From Fontivita pretiosa (GTDB taxonomy: Bacteria > Planctomycetota > Phycisphaerae > Tepidisphaerales > Tepidisphaeraceae): 64,000 bases of DNA. The stretch is from positions 3,038,001 through 3,102,000 of the forward strand of contig NZ_CP191258.1 in NCBI RefSeq assembly GCF_050410795.1, read 5' to 3'. The position numbers and the translations under genes were made by a program. The notes below the pieces were generated by a model. It did no database searches and was not told the origin of the DNA. It was given only the letters and a program-made list of their open reading frames with translations. Positions within the stretch are counted from its first letter, which is position 1; each line of letters opens with the position of its first letter. Positions 33,607 through 42,964 of this stretch are shown piece after piece.

Positions 33607-34089
33607 GTGAACGACATCGAGCGCGACACGCTGACGGCCTCAGGCCGAGTGCTGGGGTTCTGTTTCATCCTGGCATGGATCGCCGGGTTGTTCAGCGCTC
33701 TGGCCAAGAAGCTGCGGTTGCGCGATGCTCTGATTGCCGCCGGCGTTTCGGGTGTCGGCGGCGCCGTCGTCGGTGCGATCTGCGTGGCGCTGTGGGGCGC
33801 TGATCGGTGGTACTGGACCTGCGCCGTCTGTGGTCTGGCCGGATGGGCTGGCGGGAACCTGATCCTCGATCGCCTCACGTTCGTCGCCTGGACGATCGCC
33901 AAGGGCAAGGTGCCCACCATCGGCGAAGGTTTCTCCAACCGCGATCTGCTGCGGTTGGAGCCTCAAACACCACCCGAATCAAAGGAGGTGGCGCGTGACC
34001 AGACACCCGCGCCCTCAGCATCCCCCGGCGTTGATCCTCTGCAGGATCTTGATGTGCCTTTTGGCGGCGATGGTGATCGTCGGCTGTGA
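33607..34089 (+). CDS. Putative holin
   Basis: 160 residues from GTG 33607. Three hydrophobic segments lie in residues ~14-100 (GFCFILAWIAGLFSAL; LIAAGVSGVGGAVVGAICVA; WTCAVCGLAGWAGGNLILD), with a short basic loop (KKLRLRD) and a charged Pro-rich cytoplasmic tail. This is the topology of phage holins that permeabilise the inner membrane at lysis. Its 3' end overlaps the lipoprotein gene by 95 bases in another frame. No separate endolysin is visible nearby. Confidence 0.65.
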   Translation: MNDIERDTLTASGRVLGFCFILAWIAGLFSALAKKLRLRDALIAAGVSGVGGAVVGAICVALWGADRWYWTCAVCGLAGWAGGNLILDRLTFVAWTIAKGKVPTIGEGFSNRDLLRLEPQTPPESKEVARDQTPAPSASPGVDPLQDLDVPFGGDGDRRL

Positions 34090-34384
34090 CGGCTGCAACG
34101 CCAGCGCCAAGCTCGACACCAGGGCACGAGAGTTGAAGAAGCAGTCCCTGGAGCCGCGGCTCCGAAGGCTGGCCAGCGAAGATCCTTCGACGGCCGAGCA
34201 GGTCAAGGCCGCGCTCGACGGCTGGAACAGCGGCCCGGAGCGCTCCGTGTACGATCAGGTCCAGCCGCTCATCGAGAAGTACAAGGCCCGTCATCCCGAA
34301 GAGGCCGACTCGATCGACCGCGTGATGCGCAACTGGAAGGACCGGCTCGACGAGTTCGACGCCGCCCGGGCCGGCGCCGGCTGA
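33995..34384 (+). CDS. Lipoprotein, possible outer-membrane spanin
   Basis: 129 residues, GTG start with AAAGGAGGT. Signal region ILCRILMCLLAAMVIVGC ends in a lipobox Cys (VIVGC). The mature part is helical and charged (LDTRARELKKQSLEPRLRRL). A short lipoprotein overlapping a holin gene fits the o-spanin arrangement, but no partner i-spanin is clear, so the role is inferred. Confidence 0.6.
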   Translation: MTRHPRPQHPPALILCRILMCLLAAMVIVGCDGCNASAKLDTRARELKKQSLEPRLRRLASEDPSTAEQVKAALDGWNSGPERSVYDQVQPLIEKYKARHPEEADSIDRVMRNWKDRLDEFDAARAGAG

Positions 34385-34464
34385 GCCCGGCCGCAGGCAC
34401 ATTCGCACTTCGTTCAGTTTCCCCGTGATTTCGGATTCGTTGCCACCGAGCAAAGGAGGTCCTC

Positions 34465-34935
34465 GTGACTGATACGAACGATATCGACACGCCCCTGCCC
34501 GATCCGGTGCAGGATGCCACAGACGCCGCCGCGGCGATCAAGGCCAAGGCCCAGAGAGTGTGGGAGGAGCTGCGCGGCTTCTCGTCGAGCTACGTGCTGC
34601 AACTCCAGCACGCCGCCGGCGCGGCGTATAAGGAGTTGCTGGTGCGGCTGAAGGACGCCAAGCTCACGCCACAGCAGGCCGAGGACGCGCAGTGGGCGAC
34701 CAACAAGCTCCTGGCGGTCGGCGTGCTGTCCGTGGGCGCCGATCCCGAAACGCTCAAGCGGCTGGAACAGGACCGCAAAGACGCCCTCTCGGTCCTGGCT
34801 GACATCGCGGCGATCAAGGCGCTCAACGGCGAGCAGCTCGTCAAGGCCATGTTCGGCAGGGCGCTGTGGATCGCTCACCAGTTCGTCCTCGATGGCGCAA
34901 CCGCGGTTGTCGGCCTGCTGTTCACCGCGGTCTAG
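34465..34935 (+). CDS. Hypothetical phage protein with C-terminal hydrophobic helix
   Basis: 156 residues, GTG start with AAAGGAGGT. Acidic N-terminus, helical body (AAAAIKAKAQRVWEELRGFS), and a hydrophobic end (FVLDGATAVVGLLFTAV) that could insert in membrane. A terminator follows 30 bases after its stop. Confidence 0.6.
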   Translation: MTDTNDIDTPLPDPVQDATDAAAAIKAKAQRVWEELRGFSSSYVLQLQHAAGAAYKELLVRLKDAKLTPQQAEDAQWATNKLLAVGVLSVGADPETLKRLEQDRKDALSVLADIAAIKALNGEQLVKAMFGRALWIAHQFVLDGATAVVGLLFTAV

Positions 34936-34966
34936 CGCACTTCCCGTGGCATCGTGTTCTGCACAG

Positions 34967-35003
34967 GCACGCCCGGGCTTCACGCAAGGGCGTGCTCTTT
35001 TTT
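34967..35003 (+). terminator. Rho-independent terminator
   Basis: GCACGCCC (34967-34974) pairs with GGGCGTGC (34988-34995), followed by TCTTTTTT. It ends the late transcript. Confidence 0.8.
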
Positions 35004-35020
35004 GGCCGATCAACAGGGAC

Positions 35021-35320
35021 ATGAGCAGCACACTGATCGACCCACGCTACGCTGAGAAGGTTGTCTCCAAGTTCCAGCCGGCGATCGACAACGTCGTCGC
35101 GATCGCGCGCGAGCGTGCCAAGGAACTGGCCCTGAGCTACTTCACCACTGCGACCGACGAGCAGAAGCCCGCGGTACAGCAGCTCGTGCATCAGCAGCTC
35201 GACCGCGCGTCGCACTGGGAGAGGATCAGGTCGATGATCCTGGCCGACCCGGCGCTGGACACGAACTTCCTGGCTTCGCTGAACCAGCAGGCCCAGCAGC
35301 ATCCCGCCCAGGGCGCGTGA
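35021..35320 (+). CDS. Hypothetical phage protein
   Basis: 99 residues from ATG 35021, just after the terminator. Helical (YAEKVVSKFQPAIDNVVAIA, RERAKELALSYFTTATDEQK) with Gln/Ala-rich C-terminus. No domain recognised. Confidence 0.6.
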   Translation: MSSTLIDPRYAEKVVSKFQPAIDNVVAIARERAKELALSYFTTATDEQKPAVQQLVHQQLDRASHWERIRSMILADPALDTNFLASLNQQAQQHPAQGA

Positions 35321-35333
35321 TTGACGCAAGACT

Positions 35334-35349
35334 CTCTACCACGGTATGG
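35334..35349 (+). promoter_or_regulatory. Prophage palindrome site 4 (CTCTACC-AC-GGTATGG)
   Basis: Imperfect copy, 31 bases before the next ATG. Confidence 0.55.
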
Positions 35350-35380
35350 TTCATCCAGTGCATCACTGGAGGACCCATTG

Positions 35381-35665
35381 ATGGCCCGAACAGCCTCGAG
35401 GCAGCACACCAAAGATCCCAACGGGGCGAAGAAAGCCGTTGTGTACGTCAAGCCCGGCATGGAGTCGGATTTCCTGCTGAAGATGCAACAACCGATCAGG
35501 ACCAACGCAGTCCGTGCCATGCACGCGATCTACGGTGAGAAGCCCAAGCCCTCCGAGGGCCAGTGGCTAGGCTACCTGATCGCCCTGGGCACGTTGCAGG
35601 CACTTAAGCAGGCCGGCGTCGGCGCCAAAGGACCGCGCGAACGGCCGATTACGGCAAAGCGGTGA
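35381..35665 (+). CDS. Small YVKPG-family protein A
   Basis: 94 residues; ATG with GGAGG upstream. Core VVYVKPGMESDFLLKMQQPI, then RTNAVRAMHAIYG and SEGQWLGYLIALGTLQALKQ: one strand and several helices, reminiscent of small DNA-binding or dimerising proteins. It is paralogous to the next gene (shared YVKPG(M/I)E and PIR motifs). Preceded by palindrome site 4, so it may be a regulator acting on those sites, which is inference only. Confidence 0.65.
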   Translation: MARTASRQHTKDPNGAKKAVVYVKPGMESDFLLKMQQPIRTNAVRAMHAIYGEKPKPSEGQWLGYLIALGTLQALKQAGVGAKGPRERPITAKR

Positions 35666-35762
35666 GGCGTCTTGTCCCTGAACCGCCGGGACTTGAAGCA
35701 TTGTCTCCCCTCCTGATGCCTCACCGCCTCCTTCCCCATGCACGCGCCAGACCCGTGCACGG

Positions 35763-35797
35763 ACCCGGACGCGCAGCCGCGCGTCCGGGTTTGCTTT
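35763..35797 (+). terminator. Rho-independent terminator
   Basis: ACCCGGACGCGC (35763-35774), 4-base loop, perfect complement (35779-35790), then TTGCTTT. It separates the two YVKPG genes. Confidence 0.75.
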
Positions 35798-35806
35798 GCA
35801 TCTGGC

Positions 35807-35822
35807 CTATACCGCGGTTAAG
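35807..35822 (+). promoter_or_regulatory. Prophage palindrome site 5 (CTATACC-GC-GGTTAAG)
   Basis: It ends only 9 bases before the ATG at 35832, too close for a normal leader. If the right arm is a -10 element, the transcript would be nearly leaderless. Confidence 0.6.
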
Positions 35823-35831
35823 ATTGCCGCC

Positions 35832-36248
35832 ATGCCAGCAGCCCGGCGAAAACGGGAATCGCCGACGTATGTGAAGCCCGGGATTGAGCGGGAAATGCAA
35901 CTTCGCGTTGATCGCCCGATCCGCGCGGACCTGGAGCACGTGCACAGGCTGATCTCCCGCCAGCTCCAAGACCCGCCGAGCCTCGGTGCATTCATCGCCG
36001 TGGCCGCCAGCATCGGCGCCGACGACCTGGCTGCGGAGTTGAAGCTGGGTCCGGCGCTGAAACTGAACCGCGACTTGGCACAGGAGCTGGCGGCCCGGAT
36101 GCAAAGACCCCTCAAGCAGGAGCTGCTCCATCGCTACCAGGCGGCGTACCGCGGTCTGCCCCCGGCGTCTTTCGGCGAATACCTCGTCCACGTCGCCGCC
36201 TGCGGGGCGGAGTTGATTCGCGACTTCTATGTGATCAAGAGCCGATGA
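35832..36248 (+). CDS. Small YVKPG-family protein B, internally duplicated
   Basis: 138 residues, ATG directly after palindrome site 5. The N-terminal half matches protein A (PTYVKPGIEREMQLRVDRPI; SLGAFIAVAASIG). The C-terminal half looks like a second, degenerate copy (LAQELAARMQRPLKQELLHR; SFGEYLVHVAACGAELI). Function unknown; a DNA-binding regulator is one possibility. Confidence 0.65.
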   Translation: MPAARRKRESPTYVKPGIEREMQLRVDRPIRADLEHVHRLISRQLQDPPSLGAFIAVAASIGADDLAAELKLGPALKLNRDLAQELAARMQRPLKQELLHRYQAAYRGLPPASFGEYLVHVAACGAELIRDFYVIKSR

Positions 36249-36249
36249 T

Positions 36250-36265
36250 CTTTACGGTGGTATAG
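36250..36265 (-). promoter_or_regulatory. Prophage palindrome site 6 (minus strand CTATACC-AC-CGTAAAG)
   Basis: It begins two bases after the stop of YVKPG protein B. No obvious gene is served on the minus strand. It could repress or drive in either direction. Confidence 0.5.
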
Positions 36266-36337
36266 ACTCCGCAGTCGGAATGTGGTAGATATTCTTTCCC
36301 GCCAGCAGGAAGTGGAGAGACAGTGGAAGCCCGCGGA

Positions 36338-36613
36338 TCAGTTCTTCCAGCACAGCAGCGCGGCTGCGATTGCCGTCGCGAACAGGCTCACGATCGCCAC
36401 GCGCGTCCAGTTCACACGGCGCAGCGTCGGAACCGTGGTCGGCTCGCGCGCCACGCCCAGCACGATCAGACCGACGACCAGCGCCATTCCGGCCCAGCGA
36501 AGCGGCGCCGGCAGATCCACGCCCTGCTGTACGGCGCTGCCGAGAAGGATGATCGCGGCGATGGCGCTGATCCGCAGCAGCGGCTTTGCGACATTCTCGT
36601 GGTCCACGCGCAC
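36338..36613 (-). CDS. Small membrane protein, reverse strand
   Basis: 91 residues, GTG start at 36613. Three hydrophobic segments (LLRISAIAAIILLGSAV; LRWAGMALVVGLIVLGVA; VAIVSLFATAIAAALLCW), high GC3 on this strand. It lies between the regulators and the integrase. It could be a superinfection-exclusion or lysogeny-conversion protein, inferred from location only. Confidence 0.6.
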   Translation of the reverse strand: MRVDHENVAKPLLRISAIAAIILLGSAVQQGVDLPAPLRWAGMALVVGLIVLGVAREPTTVPTLRRVNWTRVAIVSLFATAIAAALLCWKN

Positions 36614-36643
36614 GTCGTTGCATCGGGATCGCCCAGTCCCGAC

Positions 36644-36780
36644 TTGAGGCTACGCCTGTTATCGGAGGTTGAAATTGCCCAGCTTACCGGCGCAAGGACC
36701 GGTGGGGGCGCTGCTAGCCGCCTACCGCACAAGCGTTTAGGGCGAAGCATTGCAATATTTAGTCAATCGGGAGTGGCGAT
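36644..36780 (+). pseudogene. Possible excisionase-like remnant
   Basis: From a TTG at 36644 the frame reads LRLRLLSEVEIAQLTG and then LPHKRLGRSIAIF, both phrases typical of small excisionase/AlpA or DUF4224-type winged helices. The frame then runs on out of phase into the integrase gene without a proper end, so the gene looks broken or fused. Confidence 0.35.
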
Positions 36781-36845
36781 TGCCTCGCCCGTCCATGAAC
36801 TCTTGGCTGGCCCATCTCCTGGTGGTGTTGCGAACCAACGGACCA

Positions 36846-38194
36846 ATGCCCGCATCCGCCAGCCGCTTTCCGTACCGAGTGCCCGGAGTCTCGGTTTTCA
36901 AGCGCAGGACGCGCAGCGCCGCCGGCGACCCGTGGATGCTCAGCTTCAAAGACCCGATCACCGGCAAACACCGGACCGTCGTCGCATCGGCCGACATGGA
37001 GGTGACGGCCCGACAAGCCCGAGAGATCAGCCGGCGGATCGACATGAAGCGCCTGGGGCAGCTCGACACCAAGTCAGAGAAGATGGCCGCGCACGAGAAG
37101 GCGCCGTTGCTGGGCCGCTGGGAGAACGGTCAGTACCTGGCGGGCCACTTGGACGACTACAGGGCGTGGATGATCGCGATCGGCCGAACACCCAAGCAGG
37201 CGAATGAGGTCTACAGCCGGGCCAGGAAGATGATTCGACTCTGCAGGTTCAAGACGATCGTTGATGTGGCGGCCGAGACGCTGCGGCTGGCGGTTGCTCA
37301 GTTCCTGCGGCAGAAGCGCGATCTGTCGTTCAAAACCTGCAACGACTACATCAAGGCGCCGGCCCAGCTTTGCCGCTGGATGTGCCGGCCGACGATCGGG
37401 CGCGCCCGGTTCAACCCGCTGGCCGACATCGAGTTGTACAACGCCGCAGTGGACTGTCCGCGGCACCCGCGGCGCGCGTTGACGCGCCAGCAGTTCGAGC
37501 TCGTGCTGGCGACGACGCGGCAGAGCGGCCCGTACCACGGCACGGGAATGAGCGGCGAGGATCGCGCGCTGTACTACCTGGTGAAGATGCACACCGGGTT
37601 TCGCAACGAAGAGATCGCCAGCCTCACGCCTGAGAGCTTCGAGCTGGACGGGCACGCGCCAGCGATCGTCGTCGAGGCGGCCTACTCGAAGCACCGGCGC
37701 AAGGACGTACAGCCGATCCTGCCCGAGCTGGCCGAGCAGCTTCGAGCGTGGCTGGTGGGCAAGCCCAGGGGACAGCGCGTGTTCGAGGTTGATGACAAGC
37801 CGTATCTGATGTGGCGAGCCGACCTGGAGGCCGCCGGCATCGCCTACTGCGAGCAGGGCCGCTTCGCCGACCTCTACGCACTGAGGCACACCTTCGCGAC
37901 AGAACTGGGCCGCTCCGGCGCATCGATCAAGACGGTCCAGCAGCTCATGCGGCACTCGGATGTGCGCCTGACCGCCAGGTACATGCACGCCACGCGCCAC
38001 GATCAGGTTCAGGCGCTTCGCGTGTTGCCGCTCCCGGCAACCCCACAGGCCGCGGCGGCGACCGGCACGCACGGGGTCGCGCAGCACGGCGCTCAGCAAA
38101 CCGCCGCGCCCCGTGGGGGGCAGGCTAGGGCCGAGGGGGCTGTCAAAAAAACGCAAGCTGCGGAAGCTGTAGGACTTATCGGTGAAGGGGAAAA
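36846..38194 (+). CDS. int: Tyrosine recombinase (prophage integrase)
   Basis: Likely start ATG 36846; the frame is open from 36750. SAM-like N-terminal core region to ~residue 200, then the catalytic domain: Arg253 (TGFRNEEIASL), Tyr344-x-x-Arg347-His348 (LYALRHTFAT, with Tyr replacing the first His), His370 (MRHSD) and nucleophile Tyr379 (ARYMH). The phage-encoded part ends at the tRNA. In the integrated state the frame reads straight through antisense tRNA to 38735, adding a host-derived tail (CRTRTCNLRFRRPTLYPIEL). It catalyses site-specific insertion at the tRNA-Arg 3' end. Confidence 0.88.
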
Positions 38195-38268
<74 letters not shown>

Positions 38269-38343
38269 TCGCGGCCCGCCGTGCGGGTGCTGGCGGGCCG
38301 GTGCATATTTATAGCCTCCTGGGGCCTTCAGGGCAAACATGGC

Positions 38344-39498
38344 TCAGTAGCGGTAAATGGCGGCCACGCCGGTGTCGGTGGGCATGGCGTTGCTGGGCAT
38401 CACCACGACTTGGCCATGGGCGCGGAGCACCATTTCGCCCAGGTCGTCCAGCATGTCGTCGGTTGGTCCGCCCGGGCTGGTTGGCTGGATCATGCCGCTG
38501 TATCGGGCCAGGTGTGCGGGGATCCGCTTGTCGGCGTCGATCAGCAGCGTGCCGATGCGGCCATAGCTGGCGGCCTCGGCCACCTGAAGCGGCTCATCGG
38601 AGCCTTTCTGATGGGCCTTGGCGGTACGGAAGTCGTCGGCAAGCTTTTCGAGCCGTCGCTGGTAGATGGGTTGCAGGATTTTCCAGGCTTCCTGGTGAAT
38701 GCGCTCCGTCGGCTGGGAGCGCGGCGCCCACATGATCGTCTGGTCCAGCAGGTAGGGGTTTTTCGCGTGCTGCCGGAAACCGGCATTCGTCTTTTCGTCG
38801 GCACACAGGATCAGCGGCAGGCCCGACAGCCGCGAATAATGCTCCCAGATCGCCCGATCCACCGCGTGGTAGAAGATCTCCTCGGAGGCCGGCTCGACCG
38901 GCGCGGTGCCCTCGCTGGCCTGCTTGGGTGCCTGCAACAGGTCAATGGCTGAGGTGCCGTCATGCGAGAGGGTCATGCCGGCGACCTCCCACACATCGTG
39001 TGGCACGTATCGAAGGCTCAGCTTTTCCAGCTTCCAGGGGTTCCCCTCGAACATCTGCACGTTCTTCAGCTCCAGGCACAGAACATGGAAGCGGTCGGCC
39101 TTTTGCAGGATCCGCAGCAGCGGCTTGATATGGAAAGTGTCGGCGACGGCCACGTGCGGCTTGACCGTCTCCAGCAGATCGATCACGCGCACAAAGTCGG
39201 GAGAAACAAACACGGCGATGGCGTCGCGGTTGCCGACCCAGAATTCCGGCGAAGGTGCGATCGACTCCAGCTTCTGGATCATCTGCCGCACCGTGCGGAT
39301 GTCGTAACGCTTGAGCATCTGCTCTTCGGCTTTGTCCAGCAGATCGCGATAGAGGATCGGGTTCTGGTCTGCCGGCGGGGCGGCACGGTGAAGCGGGACA
39401 TAGACCGAAACACACGGAGGTTGATGTTCGGCCAGAAGATCGGTGAACCACCTGATGTCGATCTCGTGTTTGAGCTGATTATTGATGTCATTTTTCAC
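38344..39498 (-). CDS. baeRF-family protein (bacterial archaeo-eukaryotic release factor-like, family 3 type)
   Basis: 384 residues from GTG 39498 (GGAG at good distance); an upstream in-frame extension to 39630 looks non-coding. Recognisable family text: CVSVYVPLHRAAPPADQNPI, SPEFWVGNRDAIAVFVSPDF, DTFHIKPLLRILQKADRFHV, and a C-terminal region with DLGEMVLRAHGQVVVMPSNA. These proteins resemble eRF1 central and C-terminal domains and are thought to act on stressed or stalled ribosomes. Host gene. Confidence 0.78.
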   Translation of the reverse strand: MKNDINNQLKHEIDIRWFTDLLAEHQPPCVSVYVPLHRAAPPADQNPILYRDLLDKAEEQMLKRYDIRTVRQMIQKLESIAPSPEFWVGNRDAIAVFVSPDFVRVIDLLETVKPHVAVADTFHIKPLLRILQKADRFHVLCLELKNVQMFEGNPWKLEKLSLRYVPHDVWEVAGMTLSHDGTSAIDLLQAPKQASEGTAPVEPASEEIFYHAVDRAIWEHYSRLSGLPLILCADEKTNAGFRQHAKNPYLLDQTIMWAPRSQPTERIHQEAWKILQPIYQRRLEKLADDFRTAKAHQKGSDEPLQVAEAASYGRIGTLLIDADKRIPAHLARYSGMIQPTSPGGPTDDMLDDLGEMVLRAHGQVVVMPSNAMPTDTGVAAIYRY

Positions 39499-39717
39499 GG
39501 GTCGATCTCCTGTGGTACATGGCGCCGCGGCGGTTTTGATCGCCACGTTCGCATGAATCCTCCCCCGGACGCCGGCAACAGCCGCGCCAGCCGGCGGTTC
39601 CATGTTCATCTGTGATCGTTTGGGCGTCAACGTCGAGATTGATCGGGATGGCCCGGACGATTGGCCATGCGGCGGTGCGCTGCGGCAAGTCGAGCTGCCT
39701 GTGCGAGGTAGATCACC

Positions 39718-40086
39718 TCAGCGGCTGGACCGCACCGGCCAGGTCTCAGGATCGTCGGCGTTATACACGTATCCGACGCCGGGAAAATCGGTGTTCGGGG
39801 ACAACACTCGCAGGTGCTGGTGATCCATCTGTCGGATGACGCGTTTGAGGGCATCGGCAAAATGGGGCAGGGGAACGGGTGGCTCTGCCGGATGCATCCG
39901 GAGTCGCTCCAGCACCCGCCGCCCGAACGTCAGCAATGGCACCGGGCCGCGCGCCTCGGACACAATCCCCAGTCCGATTTGTGAGAGCAATTCCAGCACC
40001 TGCTGTTGCTGCTGTGGCGACAGTTGCCAGGCCGCCGTCGCCGGCGGCGCGTCGTCGCGAAAAAACAAACGCATCATCCGACGCAT
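39718..40086 (-). CDS. Hypothetical protein
   Basis: 122 residues from ATG 40086. N-terminal RRMMRLFFRDD, a Gln-rich helix (LSPQQQQQVLELLSQIGLG), then FGRRVLERLRMHP and a C-terminal GVGYVYNADDPETWP. Same direction as the baeRF gene, about 220 bases upstream. Not recognised. Confidence 0.55.
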   Translation of the reverse strand: MRRMMRLFFRDDAPPATAAWQLSPQQQQQVLELLSQIGLGIVSEARGPVPLLTFGRRVLERLRMHPAEPPVPLPHFADALKRVIRQMDHQHLRVLSPNTDFPGVGYVYNADDPETWPVRSSR

Positions 40087-40348
40087 GAGCTGGATCCTCG
40101 ATACGGCCCGATTGCTGTTACGAAAGTCCATGGATTATACCCGGCGGCGTTGCGAGCGCGACATTCGACGCATCCTGTAGTGGATCCCCGGCCACACGCC
40201 TGTGACACCGCCTTTTCGGGGCATCTCACGCAACACGGCACATCTTTCAGAGCTCAGGGAACGCCCCGCGGGGCCCGCGTCATGGATTCTCCTGGAGTCG
40301 GCGGCGCAGGCATGACACAATGCAAACGCACTGGCGAAAGCAGCGGCA

Positions 40349-40366
40349 CGTTCTTTGACATCTGAA
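40349..40366 (+). promoter_or_regulatory. boxA-like motif at 5' edge of RHS tip 1
   Basis: CGTTCTTTGACATCTGAA. It shares the core TCTTTGACA with 47663-47680 and 49354-49371, each directly before RHS sequence. Close to the boxA antitermination core (GCTCTTTAACAA). Confidence 0.45.
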
Positions 40367-40572
40367 TCCGATCCCACCGCCGACACGTTCCGCGGGGTGG
40401 TGACGACCTATGACCTGGGCTACCGTGCGCCGGAGCCGCTGAGCGAGCTCGGGCGCCAGGGCCTGTATCCCGACGAGGAGTTCGGGCTGGTGTACAACCG
40501 GGCGTGGATGCTGCATACGGGGATGGGGAGGTTTGTGCAGAGGGATCCATCGGAGTACCGGGACAGCACTAG
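40367..40572 (+). pseudogene. Orphan RHS tip 1 (core C-terminus), cut by IS701 element
   Basis: It encodes TFRGVVTTYDLGYRAPEPLS, then EFGLVYNRAWML and GRFVQRDPSEYRDS, the end of an RHS core. It matches the segment at 48040-48240 closely. No start codon of its own makes sense. The frame ends inside the IS701 element. Confidence 0.8.
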
Positions 40573-42029
40573 CATGACAGCGCTAGATTAGCTCAAGCCG
40601 GGAGCGGCTGCGAGTCGATGACGATTCTGGTCCAACACCGGAGTCGTGCGATGAATGCGGAACAACTCGCTTCTCTGCAGCCAGCGTTGTCGGCATGGGT
40701 TCAGTCGTTTCGCCCCTGCTTCAAGCGTGCGGTGACCTTCGATTACTTCCAGAGTTATCTGCTGGGATTGATGGCGGACCTGCGACGCAAGAGCGTGGAG
40801 CCGATCGCGCTGGCGTGCGGGGTGGCGGTGCGGACGCTGCAGGAGTTCTTGTCCCTGTTCGCCTGGGATCATGCGCGACTGGAGAAGATGCTGATCCATC
40901 GCGTGGCCGACCGTTGTCCGCAGGGCGGAATCGGAGTGATCGACGCCACCGGCCATCCCAAGCAGGGAGACAAGACGCCTGGGGTGCAGCGGCAATACTG
41001 CGGGGAATCGGGCAAGATCGAGAACTGCGTGGTTGCCCAGCATCTGCTGTTCACCGACAACGATGCCAAAAACCCCTTCTCGTGCGTGCTGGCCAGCGAC
41101 CTGTATCTGCCGCAGGACTGGGCGGCGGACCGCGACCGCTGTGAGGAGGCGGGCATTCCGGCGGAGTTGGTCTGCCGTGCGAAGTGGAAGATCGCCCTGG
41201 AGCAGGTGAAGCAGGCGCTGGCCGGCGGGGTGAAGCTCAACTGGGTGGTCTTCGATGAAGAGTACGGCATGGTGCCGGCGTTCTGGTTCGGGCTGGACGA
41301 GATGGGCCAGGCGGCGGTGGGCGAAGTGCCCGCCAGCTTCCGCGCCTGGGTCAAACGTCCGGCGTGCCGCAGCGGCGGGTACGCTTCTCACGCGGCGCGG
41401 CGGGTGGACAACCTGAGCACGCACAGCCCGGCGTTCACGAGCCAGCCCTGGAAGCGGTGCAAGGTGAAGGACACCACACGCGGGACACTGATCTGGGAAT
41501 ACAAGGCAACCCGAGTCCATCTGAGCGACTCCTCGCACGCCAACCACAACCTCAGCGTTCCCACCGACCGGATGTACTGGCTGATCGTGATGCGACAGCC
41601 GAAGACCGGTGAGATCAAATACGTGATCAGCAATGCCGGCGAAGGCGCCAGCGTCGAGAAATTGATCCGCGTGCTGCTGTCACGCTGGCATGTGGAAAAG
41701 TGGTTCGAGCGTGCCAAGCAGGAGGCGGGACTGGGCGCCTTCGAGGTCAGAACCTATGTGAGTCTGATACGACACTGGCTGTGCGTGCGATTGGCGATGT
41801 GCTTCCTGTCGGAACAGACGACCCGGCTGCGGGGGGAAAAATGTGCTCATCACCTTCGAGCAGGTTTGCGAGGCTGTCTCGACCCTCGCGGCGAAGCTCT
41901 GGCAGCGCGACTGGAGGTCCTGGTCCCAGCTGATGCAGCGATGTGCCTATCACCAACGGCGTAACGAGGCAGCATATAAAAGCCGACACCGCTCGGTGAT
42001 TCAGGTCAACTCTACGTAGCGCTGTCATG
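40573..42029 (+). mobile_element. IS701-family insertion sequence
   Basis: 1457 bp. Ends CATGACAGCGCTA and complement; flanked by CTAG at 40569-40572 and 42030-42033, the YTAR 4-bp target typical of IS701. It directly abuts IS5 copy 2, which used the same CTAG. Confidence 0.88.
40651..42019 (+). pseudogene. IS701-family DDE transposase, frameshifted near the C-terminus
   Basis: ATG 40651 behind GGAG. The first frame (to 41964) has IGVIDATGHPKQGDKTPGVQ, RQYCGESGKIENC, WVVFDEEYG and RWHVEKWFERAKQEAGLG, the DDE signature of IS701/DDE_5 transposases. After GGGGGGAAAAA (41831-41841) the family-like C-terminus continues in another frame (VLITFEQVCEAVSTLAAKLW, CAYHQRRNEAAYKSRHRS) to a stop at 42019. 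Removing one A restores the frame. Probably inactive. Confidence 0.82.
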
Positions 42030-42033
42030 CTAG

Positions 42034-42964
42034 GCTCTGTCTGAAAACTCCGAATTTGCATAAACTGCCGTGACGACATGGAGGTCGCCACTCATGAAAC
42101 GGCACGAGCTGACGGACGAGCAATGGGCGTTGGTCGAGCCGCATCTGCCGCGGAGCACGGCCCGAACCGGGCGCCCGGCTCGCGATCGACGAACGCTGCT
42201 CAACGGTATTTTCTGGATTCTGTGTACCGGCGCGCCCTGGCGCGATCTGCCCGAACGCTTCGGCCCCTGGCAGACCGTGTACGACCACTTTCGCAAGTGG
42301 CGAAAAAGCGGCGTCTTTGCCCGCATCATCGAGACGCTGCAGGTCAAGCTCGACAACCAGGGATACATCGACTGGGAACTGTGGTGCGTGGACGGGTCAT
42401 CCGTCCGCGCCGCCCGCGCTGCGGCCGGGGCTGACAAAAAAGTTGCCGACGGCACCCCGACGAACCCGCCGACCACGCACTGGGCCGCTCGCGAGGCGGG
42501 TTTGGCTCCAAATTCCACGTGGTCACTGACGGTGCGGGCACTCCGCTTGCCATCGAAGTCACCGCCGGGCAAGTCCACGAATCGACGCGCGCCGAATCGG
42601 TCATCGCAGAGGCGATCGCGACGCTGATCGGCCGACGACGAAAGAAACGCAAGCGTCGCCACAAGCCCCGCAAGCTCGCCGGCGACAAAGGATACAGCGT
42701 GCAGCGCGTGCGCGACTGGCTGGCCGAGCAGAAGATCGAGCCGGTGATTCCGCACAGGGAAAATGAGCTGGCTCGACATGATCCGGCGGTGTGGTTCGAC
42801 CGCCGGGCCTACCGCGGCCGCTGCGTGGCCGAGCAGTGCGTCGGCTGGCTCAAGGAGTTCCGGCGCATCGGAACGCGGTTCGAGAAGCTGGCCGTACATT
42901 TCCATGGAATGCTACAGTTGGCGATAATCCGCCGGTATCTCAAACTACTGTTTTCAGACAGTGC
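42034..42964 (+). mobile_element. IS5-family (IS427-like) insertion sequence, copy 2
   Basis: 931 bp, same termini as copy 1 but inverse orientation, flanked by CTAG (42030-42033 and 42965-42968). The left CTAG is also the right target copy of the IS701 element, showing sequential insertion into one 4-bp site. Confidence 0.93.
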
